Shown: positions 8,168-16,525 of the stretch, one piece after another
How positions within the stretch are numbered: the first letter of the stretch is position 1
Layout: every line of letters begins with the position of its first letter
Assembly: GCF_032670585.1 (NCBI RefSeq)
Contig: NZ_JAVQHL010000003.1
Span: 418,157-482,156 of the forward strand
From: Ostreiculturibacter nitratireducens
Lineage (GTDB): Bacteria; Pseudomonadota; Alphaproteobacteria; Rhodobacterales; Rhodobacteraceae
DNA: 64,000 nucleotides
Direction of reading: 5' to 3'
Notes under the pieces: generated by a model
Told to the model about the DNA's origin: nothing
What the model saw: only the letters and a program-made list of their open reading frames with translations
Database searches by the model: none
Program-made: the position numbers and the translations under genes

Positions 8168-9061
8168 ATGAGACAGCAAAAGATGGACCGCGACTGGATT
8201 GCCACCGCCCGCACGCTTTCCGAGGCGTTGCCCTACCTTCAGCGCTACACAGGCGCCGTGGTCGTCGTGAAGTTTGGCGGGAACGCCATGGGCGACGAGG
8301 CCGCAATGGCGGAATTCGCGCGCGACATCGTGCTGATGCGCCAGGTCGGCGTGAACCCGATCGTCGTTCACGGCGGCGGGCCGATGATCAACGACATGCT
8401 CAACAAGCTGGGCATCAAGTCGGAATTCGTGCGCGGCAAGCGCGTCACCGACAAGGCGACCGTCGAGGTCGTGGAGATGATCCTGTCCGGTCTCGTGAAC
8501 AAGCGGATCGTGCAGGCGATCAACGACCAGGGCGGCCGCGCTGTCGGAATCTCCGGCAAGGACGATGACCTCATGGTCTGCGAGGCCGACGACCCGGAAC
8601 TCGGGTTCGTGGGCAAGCCGGTCGAGATGAATGTGCAGGTGCTGCGCGACCTCTATAATGCCGGGATCATTCCGGTCGTGGCGCCGGTCGCCACGGGCCG
8701 CGAGGAGAACGAGACCTTCAACGTCAACGGCGACACCGCCGCAGGCGCAATCGCCGGGGCCCTGAAGGCCGACCGCCTCCTTCTTCTTACGGACGTTACC
8801 GGGGTGAAGGACGAAACCGGCGCCGTCGTCACCCAGCTTACGCCCGCCGACGTGAAGGCGCTGACCGACAAGGGCGTGATCGCCGGCGGCATGATCCCCA
8901 AGACGGAAACCGCGTTGGCCGCGCTGGAAAAGGGCGTGCGCGCGGTCGTCATCCTCGACGGACGGCAGCCCAATGCCTGCCTGCTGGAGCTTTTCACCGA
9001 TCACGGCGCCGGAAGCATCATCCGGTCGACCGAGCCGCGCGTCAAACCGCGCAGCCAGTGA
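8168..9061 (+). CDS. argB: Acetylglutamate kinase
   Basis: A 297-residue enzyme phosphorylating N-acetylglutamate in arginine biosynthesis. VVVKFGGNAM (residues 32-41, catalytic Lys35), VHGGGP (67-72), the NVNGDTAAG nucleotide-site segment and MIPKTETAL are all typical. GGGGGA eight bases upstream supports the ATG at 8168. Met6 (8183) is a less likely alternative. The stop overlaps the next gene's GTG start by four bases, an unusual partner for argB that suggests cotranslation with an Fe-S protein. Confidence 0.96.
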   Translation: MRQQKMDRDWIATARTLSEALPYLQRYTGAVVVVKFGGNAMGDEAAMAEFARDIVLMRQVGVNPIVVHGGGPMINDMLNKLGIKSEFVRGKRVTDKATVEVVEMILSGLVNKRIVQAINDQGGRAVGISGKDDDLMVCEADDPELGFVGKPVEMNVQVLRDLYNAGIIPVVAPVATGREENETFNVNGDTAAGAIAGALKADRLLLLTDVTGVKDETGAVVTQLTPADVKALTDKGVIAGGMIPKTETALAALEKGVRAVVILDGRQPNACLLELFTDHGAGSIIRSTEPRVKPRSQ

Positions 9062-9711
9062 CGACGATCGAAGCCATCGGAGGGCTGGCCGCCGCGCAAT
9101 CACTGATGATTGCGGGGGGGTTCCATCCGCGCGCCGACGACGGGCTGGAAGGCGTCGGGACGCTGCTTCTGCTTTCGCCGTCGGAGCCGGGGTTCTGGGC
9201 CCATCTCAAGGCCACGCCGGAATGGGCCGACGGCGCGCCCGACCCGCTCGACCGCTGGTCGAAGCGGGTCATCGACAAGATCGCGGCGGATGTCGGGGCG
9301 AAGGCGCACTATCCCTTCGGGGGGCCGCCCCATGCGCCCTTCTATTCCTGGGCGCTGCGGTCCGAGCGATGCTGGGCCTCTCCCGTCACGCTTCTCGTCC
9401 ATGCCAGGATGGGGCTGTTTGCGTCGTTCCGTGGCGCTCTGGCGCTGGATCACCGGCTCGAGTTGCCGCCCGCGCCTGCGACGCCCCCCTGCGCCGCTTG
9501 CGAAGACAAGCCTTGCCTTCGGGCCTGCCCGCCGCGCGCACTGACCGAGGCGCAATACGATGTCGCCACCTGCCACGGCTTCCTCGACACGGGGGCCGGA
9601 TCCGACTGTCTGACGCAAGGCTGCGCGGTGCGCCGCGCTTGCCCCGTCAGCCAAAGCTATGGCAGGCTTTCCGAACAGAACGCCCATCACATGAGGCTTT
9701 TCCACACATGA
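9058..9711 (+). CDS. Ferredoxin-like 4Fe-4S dicluster protein
   Basis: A 217-residue protein starting at a GTG that overlaps the argB stop. Its C-terminal third has two cysteine sets: C145, C148, C153, C157 (CxxCx4CxxxCP) and C172, C184, C189, C195 (ending CAVRRACPVS). These are enough for two clusters, similar to the ferredoxin half of epoxyqueuosine reductase. The N-terminal 140 residues contain FGGPPHAPFYSWALRS and no motif I can assign. The role is unknown. It overlaps both neighbours by four bases, so the three genes are expressed as one unit. Confidence 0.75.
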   Translation: MTTIEAIGGLAAAQSLMIAGGFHPRADDGLEGVGTLLLLSPSEPGFWAHLKATPEWADGAPDPLDRWSKRVIDKIAADVGAKAHYPFGGPPHAPFYSWALRSERCWASPVTLLVHARMGLFASFRGALALDHRLELPPAPATPPCAACEDKPCLRACPPRALTEAQYDVATCHGFLDTGAGSDCLTQGCAVRRACPVSQSYGRLSEQNAHHMRLFHT

Positions 9712-10223
9712 TACCTGAAGGTCACCGGCGTCTCATCCTGACGCGGCACGCGAAATCCTCCTGGGACGACCCGACGCTGGACGACCACGAGCGGCCCCTC
9801 AACCCGCGTGGCCGGGCTGCGGCGAAGGAACTGGGCGAATGGCTCGCCTCCCGTGGCTACCTGCCGGACCAGATCCTCTGCTCGACCTCGCGGCGCACGG
9901 CGGAGACCTGGGACAGCGTCGCCGCGGCCCTGCCCGAAGCGCCCGAGCCGGAGATGTCGGCGGCGCTCTATCATGCCGGGCCGGACCTGATGCTGAAGGT
10001 GCTCAAGGCCGCGGTCGGCGCATCCGTCATGATGCTGGGCCACAATCCCGGCATCGGCGAATTCGCCGGGATGCTGCCCGCCGAACGGCCGCACCACCCG
10101 GACTTCGACCGCTACCCGACGGCGGCGACGCTTGTCGTGGATTTCCAGATCCCGGCCTGGGGCGACGTCGCGCCCCGGCTCGGTTCGGTCCTGGATTTCT
10201 TCGTTCCGTCGACGCGGGGCTGA
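9708..10223 (+). CDS. SixA-like histidine phosphatase family protein
   Basis: A 171-residue phosphatase of the RHG/phosphoglycerate mutase superfamily. The catalytic LTRHAKSSW (R13, H14) and the second-histidine segment LGHNPGIGEF mark it as SixA-like; in E. coli SixA dephosphorylates phosphohistidine domains. DQILCSTSRRTAETW provides the conserved second arginine region. The ATG overlaps the preceding stop (ATGA). The gene ends 12 bases from the convergent aapP. The target protein is not predictable. Confidence 0.85.
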   Translation: MIPEGHRRLILTRHAKSSWDDPTLDDHERPLNPRGRAAAKELGEWLASRGYLPDQILCSTSRRTAETWDSVAAALPEAPEPEMSAALYHAGPDLMLKVLKAAVGASVMMLGHNPGIGEFAGMLPAERPHHPDFDRYPTAATLVVDFQIPAWGDVAPRLGSVLDFFVPSTRG

Positions 10224-10235
10224 ACGCCCCACGTA

Positions 10236-11030
10236 TCAGTGGCCGAGAATCTGGCTCAGGAACAGCTTCGTCCGGTCCGACTGCGGATTGTTGAAGAATT
10301 CCCGCGGCTCGTTCTGCTCGACGATCTGGCCCTGGTCCATGAAGACGACCCGGTTCGCCACGGCCTGGGCGAAGCCCATCTCGTGGGTGACGCAGAGCAT
10401 CGTCATTCCTTCCTCGGCCAGCTCGATCATCGTGTCGAGCACTTCCTTGATCATCTCGGGGTCGAGCGCCGAGGTCGGCTCGTCGAAGAGCATGATCCGC
10501 GGTTTCATGCAGAGCGACCGCGCGATCGCCACGCGCTGCTGCTGACCGCCTGAAAGCTGGCCGGGATACTTGTGAGCCTGCTCGGGGATCTTCACCTTTT
10601 CGAGGAAATGCATCGCGGTTTCCTCGGCTTCCCGCTTCGGAATCTTGCGCACCCAGATCGGGGCGAGCGTGCAGTTCTCGAGGATCGAGAGATGCGGGAA
10701 GAGGTTGAAGTGCTGGAACACCATCCCGACTTCGGAGCGCACCTTGTCGATGTTCTTCAGGTCCGAGGTGAGTTCCGTCCCGTCCACGACGATCTGGCCG
10801 GACTGATGCTCCTCCAAGCGGTTGATGCAGCGGATCAGCGTGGATTTGCCCGATCCAGAGGGGCCGCAGATCACGATCCGTTCGCCCTTCATCACCGTCA
10901 TGTTGATGTCGCGCAGGACGTGAAACGCCCCGTACCACTTGTTCATCCGGGTGATCTGGATCGCGACCTCGTCCGACACCTGCATGTGGCTGCGGTCGAT
11001 CTCGCGGTCGATGGCATGTGGGTCCGACAT
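10236..11030 (-). CDS. aapP: General L-amino acid ABC transporter ATP-binding protein
   Basis: A 264-residue ATPase. Walker A is GPSGSGKS (56-63), the Q-loop is Q106, the signature is LSGGQ (159-163), Walker B is IMLFDEP (179-185) and the H-loop is in VTHEMGF. It is last of the aapJQMP operon and powers polar amino acid uptake. AAGGAG six bases upstream picks the ATG at 11030 over one eight codons earlier. An N-terminal tail of about 20 residues precedes the ATPase core. Confidence 0.95.
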   Translation of the reverse strand: MSDPHAIDREIDRSHMQVSDEVAIQITRMNKWYGAFHVLRDINMTVMKGERIVICGPSGSGKSTLIRCINRLEEHQSGQIVVDGTELTSDLKNIDKVRSEVGMVFQHFNLFPHLSILENCTLAPIWVRKIPKREAEETAMHFLEKVKIPEQAHKYPGQLSGGQQQRVAIARSLCMKPRIMLFDEPTSALDPEMIKEVLDTMIELAEEGMTMLCVTHEMGFAQAVANRVVFMDQGQIVEQNEPREFFNNPQSDRTKLFLSQILGH

Positions 11031-11040
11031 GAGGAGCTCC

Positions 11041-12495
11041 TTAACGGTGTTCACGCTTCAGCTTCTGTTCGAGGTACATCGAGTACCGCGACATGCCGAA
11101 GCAGAAGGCGAAGAATATGGCGCCGACGAAGATGTAGGGCTCCCAGTAGATGCCCTTCCACGCAATGTCGGAGCGGACGACCTGGGTCACGCCGCGCAGC
11201 GGGTCCATGAGGCCCACGAGCGACACGAGCGTCGTGTCCTTGAAGAGGCCGATGAACACCGAGACGATCCCGGGGATCGAGATCTTCAGCGCCTGCGGCA
11301 TGACGATCAGCCGCTGCGCCTTCCAGTAGTCCAGGCCGAGCGCGTCCGCCGCCTCGTACTGGCCGCGCGGCAGGGCGGCGAGGCCCCCGCGCACCACCTC
11401 GGCGAGGTAGGCCGCGGCGAAGATCGTGACCATGATGATGACGCGCAGGATGATGTCGAAGGTCGTGCCCGGCGGCAGGAAGTAGTTCAGCAGCAGCGAC
11501 GCGGTGAACAGGAGCGTGATCAGCGGCACGCCGCGGATCGCCTCGATGAAGCCGACGCAGAGCGACTTGATCAGGAACATGTCCGACCGCCGCCCCAGCG
11601 CAAGAAGGATGCCGAGCGGCAGTGACCCCGAAATCGCCGTGACGCCGATCACGACGGCAAGGAGGAAGCCCCCGAACCGGTCGGAATCGACGTGCTCCAG
11701 CCCGATCGGCAGAAGCCCGTTCACCTGTGCAGCGACGCTGCCCGACAGGAAGAGCCACCAGAGCACCGTCGCGAGGAAACCGATCGACGTGGCCATCACG
11801 GTGCCAAGGCTGCCCGCCAGCCGGTAGGCGAGAACACCGACCGCCACGCCCGCAAGCGCGAAGACCGGCGTCCAGACGGACCCACCCCAGAGCAGCCAGA
11901 AGGTGAGCGCCGGATAAAGCGGCGTGAACCACAGAAGCCGCTTGGGCGCGAACCAGGCAAGGGCGCCGAGCGCAGCAAGAGAGGCAGCCGCGACGAATTT
12001 CGCGACCGGGTGCCCCTCATGCGGCAGGAAGTAGACGAGGAGCAGCACCGCGACCGTACCGACGACGACACTGCAGGTCTTGCGGTTGCCGAAGTAGAGC
12101 ACCGGGGCCAGCGCCACGAAGAGCAGACCGAAGGCGAAGGTCGGACGCCAGTATTCCTCGGGCGGGTAGAAGCCGAACAGGAATTGGTGCCAGCGCTCTC
12201 TCAGCATCGCCCAGCAGGCGCCGACAGCGCCTTCGCCGTAGTTGCTGGTCACGATCTCCTTGCATTCGTGCAGGGAACTCGCGTTCCAGACGGAGTGCCG
12301 GAACCAGGGCCAGGCGGAAGAGACCATGTAATAGATCACGGTCAGCCCGATCAGGGTGAGGATCGTGTTGACGGGTCCGGAGAAGAGGTTTTCCCGCAGC
12401 CATTTCACGACACCTGCCTCGCTGGCGGGCGCCGGCTGTTCGGCGATCATCTCCCTGCGGACGAACGGAGCGGAGGCGTTGGTCTGATCGCTCAT
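11041..12495 (-). CDS. aapM: General L-amino acid ABC transporter permease AapM
   Basis: A 484-residue inner-membrane permease. The C-terminal half is a standard His/Glu/Gln-family permease with the ATPase-contacting EAA loop (YEAADALGLDYWKAQRLIVMPQ). Before it lies a long region (about residues 30-265) with a soluble segment containing ECKEIV and several extra hydrophobic helices. AapM/BztC proteins carry such extra helices, but 484 residues is longer than the Rhizobium protein as I recall it. It starts one base from the aapQ stop, so it is cotranscribed. Confidence 0.93.
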   Translation of the reverse strand: MSDQTNASAPFVRREMIAEQPAPASEAGVVKWLRENLFSGPVNTILTLIGLTVIYYMVSSAWPWFRHSVWNASSLHECKEIVTSNYGEGAVGACWAMLRERWHQFLFGFYPPEEYWRPTFAFGLLFVALAPVLYFGNRKTCSVVVGTVAVLLLVYFLPHEGHPVAKFVAAASLAALGALAWFAPKRLLWFTPLYPALTFWLLWGGSVWTPVFALAGVAVGVLAYRLAGSLGTVMATSIGFLATVLWWLFLSGSVAAQVNGLLPIGLEHVDSDRFGGFLLAVVIGVTAISGSLPLGILLALGRRSDMFLIKSLCVGFIEAIRGVPLITLLFTASLLLNYFLPPGTTFDIILRVIIMVTIFAAAYLAEVVRGGLAALPRGQYEAADALGLDYWKAQRLIVMPQALKISIPGIVSVFIGLFKDTTLVSLVGLMDPLRGVTQVVRSDIAWKGIYWEPYIFVGAIFFAFCFGMSRYSMYLEQKLKREHR

Positions 12496-12496
12496 C

Positions 12497-13774
12497 TCAA
12501 CGCTCCTTCAGCCGGATGGCGTGGTTGTAGATGTTGATCACCGTCGAGATCATCAGGCTGAGGACGAGGTAGATCAGCATCATCAGAAGCATGCACTCGA
12601 GCTCCCGCCCGGTCTGGTTCATCGTGATCCCGCCAAGCGTGCCCTTGATGTCCATGTAGCTGACGGCCGCGGCGAGCGAGGTGTTCTTCGTCAGGTTGAG
12701 GTACTGCGAGATCAGCGGCGGGATGATGACGCGGAGCGCCTGCGGGAGGATCACGAGCCGCATCGTCCGCCCCGGCCGCAAGCCCAGCGCGGAGGCGGCC
12801 TCGGTCTGGCCCTTGGAAACCGACAGGATGCCGGCGCGCACGTTCTCGGCGATGAAGGCGCCGGTATAGAGCGAAAGCGCGAGCCAGAGCGCCGTGAAGG
12901 AATGCAGCACCTGGATGCCGCCCACGAAGTTGAAGCCCGCGAGCTCGCCATAGCCGAGGTAGAAGCCCAGCGCGTAGAGGGTGAGGATCGGCGGGCCGAG
13001 GATCAGGAGGATGCTCTTCCACCAGGTGACCGGTCTTATGCCGGTGGCCTCCTGAACGCGTTGCGCGTGTCGGACGAGCGCGCGATTCGCGAAGACCCCG
13101 GCCGCGATGGCCGCGAGGAAGGCGAGAAGGTCGATGCTGATCAGGAAGATGCCGATGTCGATATTGCCGAGGCTCCGCGTGAACAGGGGCTCCGGGATAA
13201 CCGCCGAGCGGTTTGTTATGACGATCGAATCGAAGAAGAACGGCGATGCCTTCGGTGCCTCGCCGGCCGCGATCATCTCGTCCGTGACGCGGAAATCACG
13301 TGGCGACGGCGTGGTTTCGGTCAGGATGACGAAGATCAGGAGGATCCAGAGCAGCACGGGAATGTTGCGGAAGATCTCCACGTAGACGGTCATCATCCGC
13401 GAGATGAGCCAGTTCCGGGACAGCCGCAGGATCCCCGCGAGCACGCCGACGACCGTTGCGAGGATGCAGCCCAGAACGGCGACGAGGAGCGTGTTCAGAA
13501 TCCCGATCAGCAGCGCCCGTCCGTGGGTGCTGTCGTTCGTGTATTCGACGAGGCGCTGGTTGATGTCGTAACCCGCCCGGGTCCAGAGGAAGCCGAAGTT
13601 GAAGTCCTTGTCGACGGCGGCGAGGTTCTTCGCCGTATTGTCCAGAAGCCAGACCAGCCCCAGAACGAACAGGATGAGCACGAACACCTGGATGGTGATC
13701 GACCGATACCTGGTATCATAGATGAGCATGCTCGGCCGGAATCCGGCCTTGGGCGCGTCAGATGCCGTCGCCAT
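12497..13774 (-). CDS. aapQ: General L-amino acid ABC transporter permease AapQ
   Basis: A 425-residue permease pairing with AapM. An N-terminal helix (about residues 26-46) is followed by a periplasmic loop and a permease core split by an insertion of about 70 residues (DFRVTDEMIAAGEAP and neighbours), which is typical of AapQ/BztB. The EAA motif is QTEAASALGLRPGRTMRLVILPQ. The gene is separated from upstream aapJ by 136 bases containing a hairpin, consistent with lower expression than the binding protein. Confidence 0.94.
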   Translation of the reverse strand: MATASDAPKAGFRPSMLIYDTRYRSITIQVFVLILFVLGLVWLLDNTAKNLAAVDKDFNFGFLWTRAGYDINQRLVEYTNDSTHGRALLIGILNTLLVAVLGCILATVVGVLAGILRLSRNWLISRMMTVYVEIFRNIPVLLWILLIFVILTETTPSPRDFRVTDEMIAAGEAPKASPFFFDSIVITNRSAVIPEPLFTRSLGNIDIGIFLISIDLLAFLAAIAAGVFANRALVRHAQRVQEATGIRPVTWWKSILLILGPPILTLYALGFYLGYGELAGFNFVGGIQVLHSFTALWLALSLYTGAFIAENVRAGILSVSKGQTEAASALGLRPGRTMRLVILPQALRVIIPPLISQYLNLTKNTSLAAAVSYMDIKGTLGGITMNQTGRELECMLLMMLIYLVLSLMISTVINIYNHAIRLKER

Positions 13775-13865
13775 TCTGAACCTCCCCTACCCCGCGCACC
13801 GCCGGCCCTTTTTCTTCTTGGGCCAGTTCTTGCCTTGCGCGATCCGGTCTTTGTCCTTCGATGCA

Positions 13866-13897
13866 CGAAGGGCGCGTCCCGTGGGGCGCGCCCTTCG
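13866..13897 (-). terminator. Hairpin between aapJ and aapQ
   Basis: An 11-bp perfect GC-rich stem (13866-13876 with 13887-13897) lies just after the aapJ stop. No U-run follows, so it is more likely an mRNA-stabilising or attenuating hairpin than a full terminator, as in many binding-protein-first ABC operons. Confidence 0.6.
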
Positions 13898-13910
13898 CTT
13901 CAGGCATATG

Positions 13911-14927
13911 TCAGCGGAACGGCGGCGAGTAGATCAGGCCGCCCTGCGTCCACTGCGCGTTCAGGCCGCGCGCCAGACCGATCGGGGTGCTTTCGCCGAT
14001 GTGGCGGGCGAAGATTTCGCCGTAGTTGCCGACGGCGCTGATGGCGCGGATCGCCCAGTCGGCGTCAAGCCCGAGCATCGCACCCAGGTCGCCCTCGACG
14101 CCGAGAAGGCGCTTCACTTCGGGGTCCTGGCTGGAGCTGGCCACTTCGGCCACGTTGGTCGAGGTCACGCCCTTTTCTTCCGCGGTGACGAGCGCGAAGA
14201 AGGTCCAGCGCACGACGTCAGCCCAGTTGTTGTCGCCGTGGCGGACGACCGGGCCAAGCGGTTCCTTGGAGATGATCTCGGGAAGGATGATGTGGTTTTC
14301 CGGGTCGCCCATGGCGGCACGAGCGGCAGCGAGGCCCGAGGCGTCGGTCGTGAACGCGTCGCAGGCGCCGGTCATGTACTGGCGCTGCGCCTCCGCGTCA
14401 TCGACCACGGAAACCGGGTTGTAGCTCATGTTGTTCGCCTTGAAGTAGTCGGCGAGGTTCAGTTCGGTCGTGGTGCCGGTCTGAATGCAGATCGTCGCGC
14501 CGTCGAGTTCCTTCGCCGAGGCGACGCCGAGGTCCTTCTTCACCATGAAGCCCTGGCCGTCGTAGTAGTTGACCGCCACGAAGTCGAGTTTCAGGTCGTT
14601 GTCGCGGGAGTAGGTCCAGGTGCTGTTGCGCACCAGAAGGTCGACTTCGCCCGAAGCGAGCGCCGTGAACCGGGTCTCACCGGTCGTCGGAACGTATTTC
14701 ACCTTCGACGGGTCGCTCAGGACAACCGCCGCGACCGCCTTGCAGAGATCGACGTCAAAGCCCTGGTAGTTGCCGTTCGCGTCCGGCGCACCGAAGCCGA
14801 CGAGGCCGGTGTTCACACCACAGATCAACTCGCCTCTCGCCTTGACGTCGTCCAGCGTCCCAGCAAACGCCAGCCCCGACGCGAGACCCGCCAGGGCCAG
14901 CGTGCCGAGAAATACGGATTTTTTCAT
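13911..14927 (-). CDS. aapJ: General L-amino acid-binding periplasmic protein AapJ
   Basis: A 338-residue substrate-binding protein. The N-terminus is a Sec signal peptide (MKKSVFLGTLALAGLASG) with probable cleavage after AFA or AFAG. The mature protein has ELICGVNTGLVGFG, NYQGFDVDLCKA and DLLVRNSTWT, typical of the AapJ/BztA group. GGAAGAGG upstream sets the start. It is the first gene of the operon. A weak promoter candidate (TTGACG at 15054-15049, 17-base spacer, poor TCAAAC) lies in the 204-base gap before it. Confidence 0.95.
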   Translation of the reverse strand: MKKSVFLGTLALAGLASGLAFAGTLDDVKARGELICGVNTGLVGFGAPDANGNYQGFDVDLCKAVAAVVLSDPSKVKYVPTTGETRFTALASGEVDLLVRNSTWTYSRDNDLKLDFVAVNYYDGQGFMVKKDLGVASAKELDGATICIQTGTTTELNLADYFKANNMSYNPVSVVDDAEAQRQYMTGACDAFTTDASGLAAARAAMGDPENHIILPEIISKEPLGPVVRHGDNNWADVVRWTFFALVTAEEKGVTSTNVAEVASSSQDPEVKRLLGVEGDLGAMLGLDADWAIRAISAVGNYGEIFARHIGESTPIGLARGLNAQWTQGGLIYSPPFR

Positions 14928-15131
14928 GCTTACCTCTTCCTGAGTTTCCGCCTTCCATAGGCGTTTATCTTTGGCCCCGGACGATCGACAGCGGTCGGTG
15001 CCAGGGAGTTCCCCACTGCGGGCGAGTTTGAGATAATTCCGATCGGGGCGTCAAGGGCGCTATCGCGTCGCCTCCCGGCCGGACGTGGCGTAAGCCTTCC
15101 TCTCCGAGCGCCTTGCTCGCGCGGCAGAATG

Positions 15132-15851
15132 TCACCCCGTCACCGTCACCAGGGTCCAGAACCGATGCGCCTGAAGGAAGGCCGCGCGTTTGATTTCCGC
15201 GGCTTCGGCCGCCTCCTCGTCGTGCCCCCAGAGTTCCGCCTGGTAGTCCTCGTCTATCCGGCTGAGGGACCAGGCGCGTGCCGGCTTGATCGCGCCTTGA
15301 GCCACCGCGAGACCGAGGACGAGCGAGCCGGAAAGCGCGACGAGGTCGTGAAGCGCCGCGAGTTCGAACGGAGACAGCGCCGCGACACGCGCGGAGAGCG
15401 CCGCGATGCTTTCCTGCGGCTGTTCGACATGGATCACGCCCGCCGTCACGACGAGCGGCGCGCCAAGCTTTTCGCGCGCCCAATCGAGAATCGGGTCCCA
15501 ATGCTCCGCCTGACGCGAGACCAGCGCCTCCGGCCCGGTAGCGCGATAGCAGAGAAGGTCGCTGCCGCCATAGGCCGCGATCAGTTCCGCGACTTCCTCC
15601 CGCTGCACGGCCACCTTGTCGATCGCCGAGTTGGCGGCCCGCGTCAGCGGCATCCTGTGCGGATCGATCTTCTTCTCCTGCGCGTCCCACTCGGCCGCGA
15701 TGGCCTCTGCAAGCGCGCGTGTGGGCAGGACAAGGTCAGCCTTCGCGGGGGTTTTCACCCGGCGCGCGTCGAGCGTCACGGTGAAGCCGCCGCCGGGCAG
15801 TTCCTCGGCGCGGGCTTCCTTCCAGAACCGTTTCGGCGCCCATTCACTCAT
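15132..15851 (-). CDS. ATP12 family F1-ATPase assembly chaperone
   Basis: A 239-residue homologue of mitochondrial Atp12, which guards the F1 alpha subunit during assembly. It begins MSEWAPKRFWKEARAEE, then FTVTLDARRVKTPAK, typical of the beta-rich N-terminal domain. The helical C-terminal part contains DLLCYRATGPEAL and HWDPILDWA. The ATG at 15851 overlaps the upstream HAD stop (ATGA), which decides the start over one five codons earlier. It is the last gene of the rarA-crcB-rluC-gph run. The family is restricted to alphaproteobacteria and mitochondria. Confidence 0.93.
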   Translation of the reverse strand: MSEWAPKRFWKEARAEELPGGGFTVTLDARRVKTPAKADLVLPTRALAEAIAAEWDAQEKKIDPHRMPLTRAANSAIDKVAVQREEVAELIAAYGGSDLLCYRATGPEALVSRQAEHWDPILDWAREKLGAPLVVTAGVIHVEQPQESIAALSARVAALSPFELAALHDLVALSGSLVLGLAVAQGAIKPARAWSLSRIDEDYQAELWGHDEEAAEAAEIKRAAFLQAHRFWTLVTVTG

Positions 15852-16525
15852 TCGGCGATCTCCCATGCTTCGGCGAGCGCCGTTTCAAGTTCAGCAAAAT
15901 CCGCGACTATGCGTCCGGCGCCCGCCTCGGCCAGCCTCTCGGCCGCGTGGTAGCCCCAGGCGACGCCGATCGTCGCCATTCCGGCCGCCCGGCCCATTTC
16001 GATGTCATAGCTCGTGTCACCGATCATCACGGCCCGCGCCGGCTGCATCCCCGTTTCCGAAAGGGCTGCCAGCAGCATCGAGGGATGCGGTTTGGACGGG
16101 TGATCGTCGGCGACCTGGCGGGTCACGAAATGCCCGTCGAGCCCATGCGCGGAAAGCACATGGTCCAGACCACGGCGCGATTTACCGGTGGCGATCCCGA
16201 GAAGCGTCTCCGGCTGGGCCGCAAGGCGGGTCACGGCCTCCCGCGCGCCGGGGTAGAGCGGCGCGACTCCGGCGGAACGCCGGGTGAAGTAGCCTGCCTT
16301 GTAGGCATCTACCAGCCGCGCCTGCGTCGGGGGCTCGGCCCCAGGCGCGAGCCGCGCGATGGCTTCGGGCAGCGACAGCCCGACGATCGAAAGAACCGCG
16401 TCCAGCGGCGGGGGTGCCAGGCCCAGGCTTTCGAAGGCCCCGATCATCGAATCGTGGATGTGGTTCTGGCTGTCCACCAGCGTCCCGTCCACGTCGAAGA
16501 CGATGAGCCGCAGTGCGTCGGTCAT
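15848..16525 (-). CDS. HAD-IA family hydrolase, phosphoglycolate phosphatase-like
   Basis: A 225-residue HAD hydrolase. Motif I is FDVDGTLVDS (10-19), motif II is IATGKSRRGL, motif III is SKPHPSML and motif IV is IGDTSYDIEMG. A helical cap follows motif I, as in Gph-like phosphatases. The substrate cannot be fixed from sequence. The start overlaps the rluC stop and the end overlaps the ATP12 start, both as ATGA, so translation is coupled across the three genes. Confidence 0.9.
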   Translation of the reverse strand: MTDALRLIVFDVDGTLVDSQNHIHDSMIGAFESLGLAPPPLDAVLSIVGLSLPEAIARLAPGAEPPTQARLVDAYKAGYFTRRSAGVAPLYPGAREAVTRLAAQPETLLGIATGKSRRGLDHVLSAHGLDGHFVTRQVADDHPSKPHPSMLLAALSETGMQPARAVMIGDTSYDIEMGRAAGMATIGVAWGYHAAERLAEAGAGRIVADFAELETALAEAWEIAE

